Shown here piece after piece: positions 5,948-6,466 of a stretch of 6,466 bases of DNA (position 1 is its first letter; every line of letters begins with the position of its first letter). This stretch comes from Spirosomataceae bacterium (GTDB taxonomy: Bacteria > Bacteroidota > Bacteroidia > Cytophagales > Spirosomataceae). The stretch spans positions 1 to 6,466 of the forward strand of contig JALOLW010000261.1 in NCBI GenBank assembly GCA_025455795.1, in the 5' to 3' direction. Under the pieces are notes generated by a model, which worked only from the letters and a program-made list of their open reading frames with translations, did not search any database and was not told the DNA's origin. The translations under genes were made by a program, and so were the position numbers.

Positions 5948-6466
5948 ATGTTGCAGTTTTTTACAAAAAAACGAGCCAGCAATCGCCTCACAATGAGTGC
6001 TTTGTTGGCTTTTTTAGTGTCTTTTGGCACGTGGGCGCAGGAGAAGCGCGTGAGCGGTACGGTGTTGTCTGCCGACAAAAACGAAGCCCTCCCGGGGGTA
6101 TCGGTAGTGGTCAAAGGAACGACCATCGGCACGACCACCAACGGCGAAGGAAAATTTAGCATCAATGTACCTGCCAAAAGCACGTTGGTCTTCTCTTTTG
6201 TGGGTTTTGACGCCCGCGAGTTGGTGGTAGGCAACCAAACCAACGTTGAAGTAACCTTGCTTCCGTCGGCCACGGTGCTCAACGAAGTGGTAGTAACTGC
6301 CCTCGGGATTTCAAAACAGCAGCGTACCCTCGGCTACGTGACGCAGAAGATTGACAACACCTCTATTAGTCAAGCCCGCGAAACCAACGTTGTGAGTCAG
6401 TTGGCGGGCAAAATCGCTGGCGTAACGGTGGTCAATAACCCCTCGGGCATTGGCAGTGCCGTGCGT
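5948..6466 (+). CDS. SusC/RagA-family TonB-linked outer membrane protein, N-terminal part
   Basis: The gene starts at ATG 5948 and is open to the window edge: 173 codons, against about 1000 expected. Residues 1-30 are a signal peptide (MLQFFTKKRA, hydrophobic core, FGTWA|Q). An internal ATG at 5993 would remove the basic n-region and is less likely. Residues 34-106 are a CarboxypepD_reg-like domain: VSGTVLSADKNEALPGVSVV, then TTTNGEGKFSI, then VFSFVGF at 81-87. NEVVVTALG (112-120) is the conserved segment at the plug entry. The plug begins with LGYVTQKI and SQLAGKIAGVTVVNNPSGIG (151-170), diagnostic of SusC/RagA. There is no STN domain before the regulatory-like domain, so it is probably not a FecA-type signal transducer. 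A SusD partner would be expected downstream, outside the window. Substrate unknown. Confidence 0.95.
   Translation, partial: MLQFFTKKRASNRLTMSALLAFLVSFGTWAQEKRVSGTVLSADKNEALPGVSVVVKGTTIGTTTNGEGKFSINVPAKSTLVFSFVGFDARELVVGNQTNVEVTLLPSATVLNEVVVTALGISKQQRTLGYVTQKIDNTSISQARETNVVSQLAGKIAGVTVVNNPSGIGSAVR

Noticed and set aside
5869..6282. Minus-strand open frames under the second susC
   Set aside because: The + strand encodes an unmistakable SusC N-terminus with signal peptide, regulatory-like domain and plug.
1..6466. CRISPR array, tRNA/rRNA gene, transposase or phage genes
   Set aside because: I saw no regularly spaced repeats, no cloverleaf-like or rRNA sequence, and no recombinase or phage protein in any frame.

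Overview
The window looks like chromosomal DNA from a member of the Bacteroidota, probably a Cytophagales-type environmental bacterium. The lineage call rests on SusC/RagA- and SusD/RagB-type outer-membrane proteins, an Oar-like TonB-dependent receptor, the lack of clear Shine-Dalgarno sites, and a perfect match to the Bacteroidota -7 promoter element (TAnnTTTG). The genus cannot be fixed from this sequence alone.

Layout, left to right. (1) Bases 1-142 (+) are the last 46 codons of a SusC-like TonB-linked receptor. (2) Bases 143-335 are an unusually long gap holding two small hairpins and an approximately 80-bp imperfect palindrome of repeat-element type. (3) Bases 336-1778 (+) are a complete SusD-like lipoprotein, the partner of the upstream SusC. 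(4) Bases 1813-1875 hold two adjacent hairpin terminators, one for each strand. The wobble pair in each stem shows which strand it serves. (5) Bases 1899-5036 (-) are a complete 1045-residue Oar-like TonB-dependent receptor, convergent with susD, with a likely promoter at 5109-5135. (6) Bases 5037-5316 are an AT-rich divergent intergenic region with short direct repeats. (7) Bases 5317-5760 (+) are a small AT-rich orphan lipoprotein that may carry a lone transthyretin-like (CarboxypepD_reg-like) domain. (8) Bases 5761-5947 are AT-rich intergenic DNA with an inverted repeat around a palindrome. (9) Bases 5948-6466 (+) are the first 173 codons of a second SusC-like receptor, cut by the window edge.

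Taken together this is an outer-membrane nutrient-uptake region. A SusC barrel with its SusD lid forms one TonB-powered importer, the second SusC presumably begins another, and the Oar-like receptor is an independent TonB-dependent transporter. No degradative enzyme, sigma/anti-sigma pair or transposase is visible, so the substrates cannot be inferred. I see no clear sign of a new biological system. The most unusual items are the palindromic element splitting the susC-susD pair and the compositionally distinct orphan lipoprotein.
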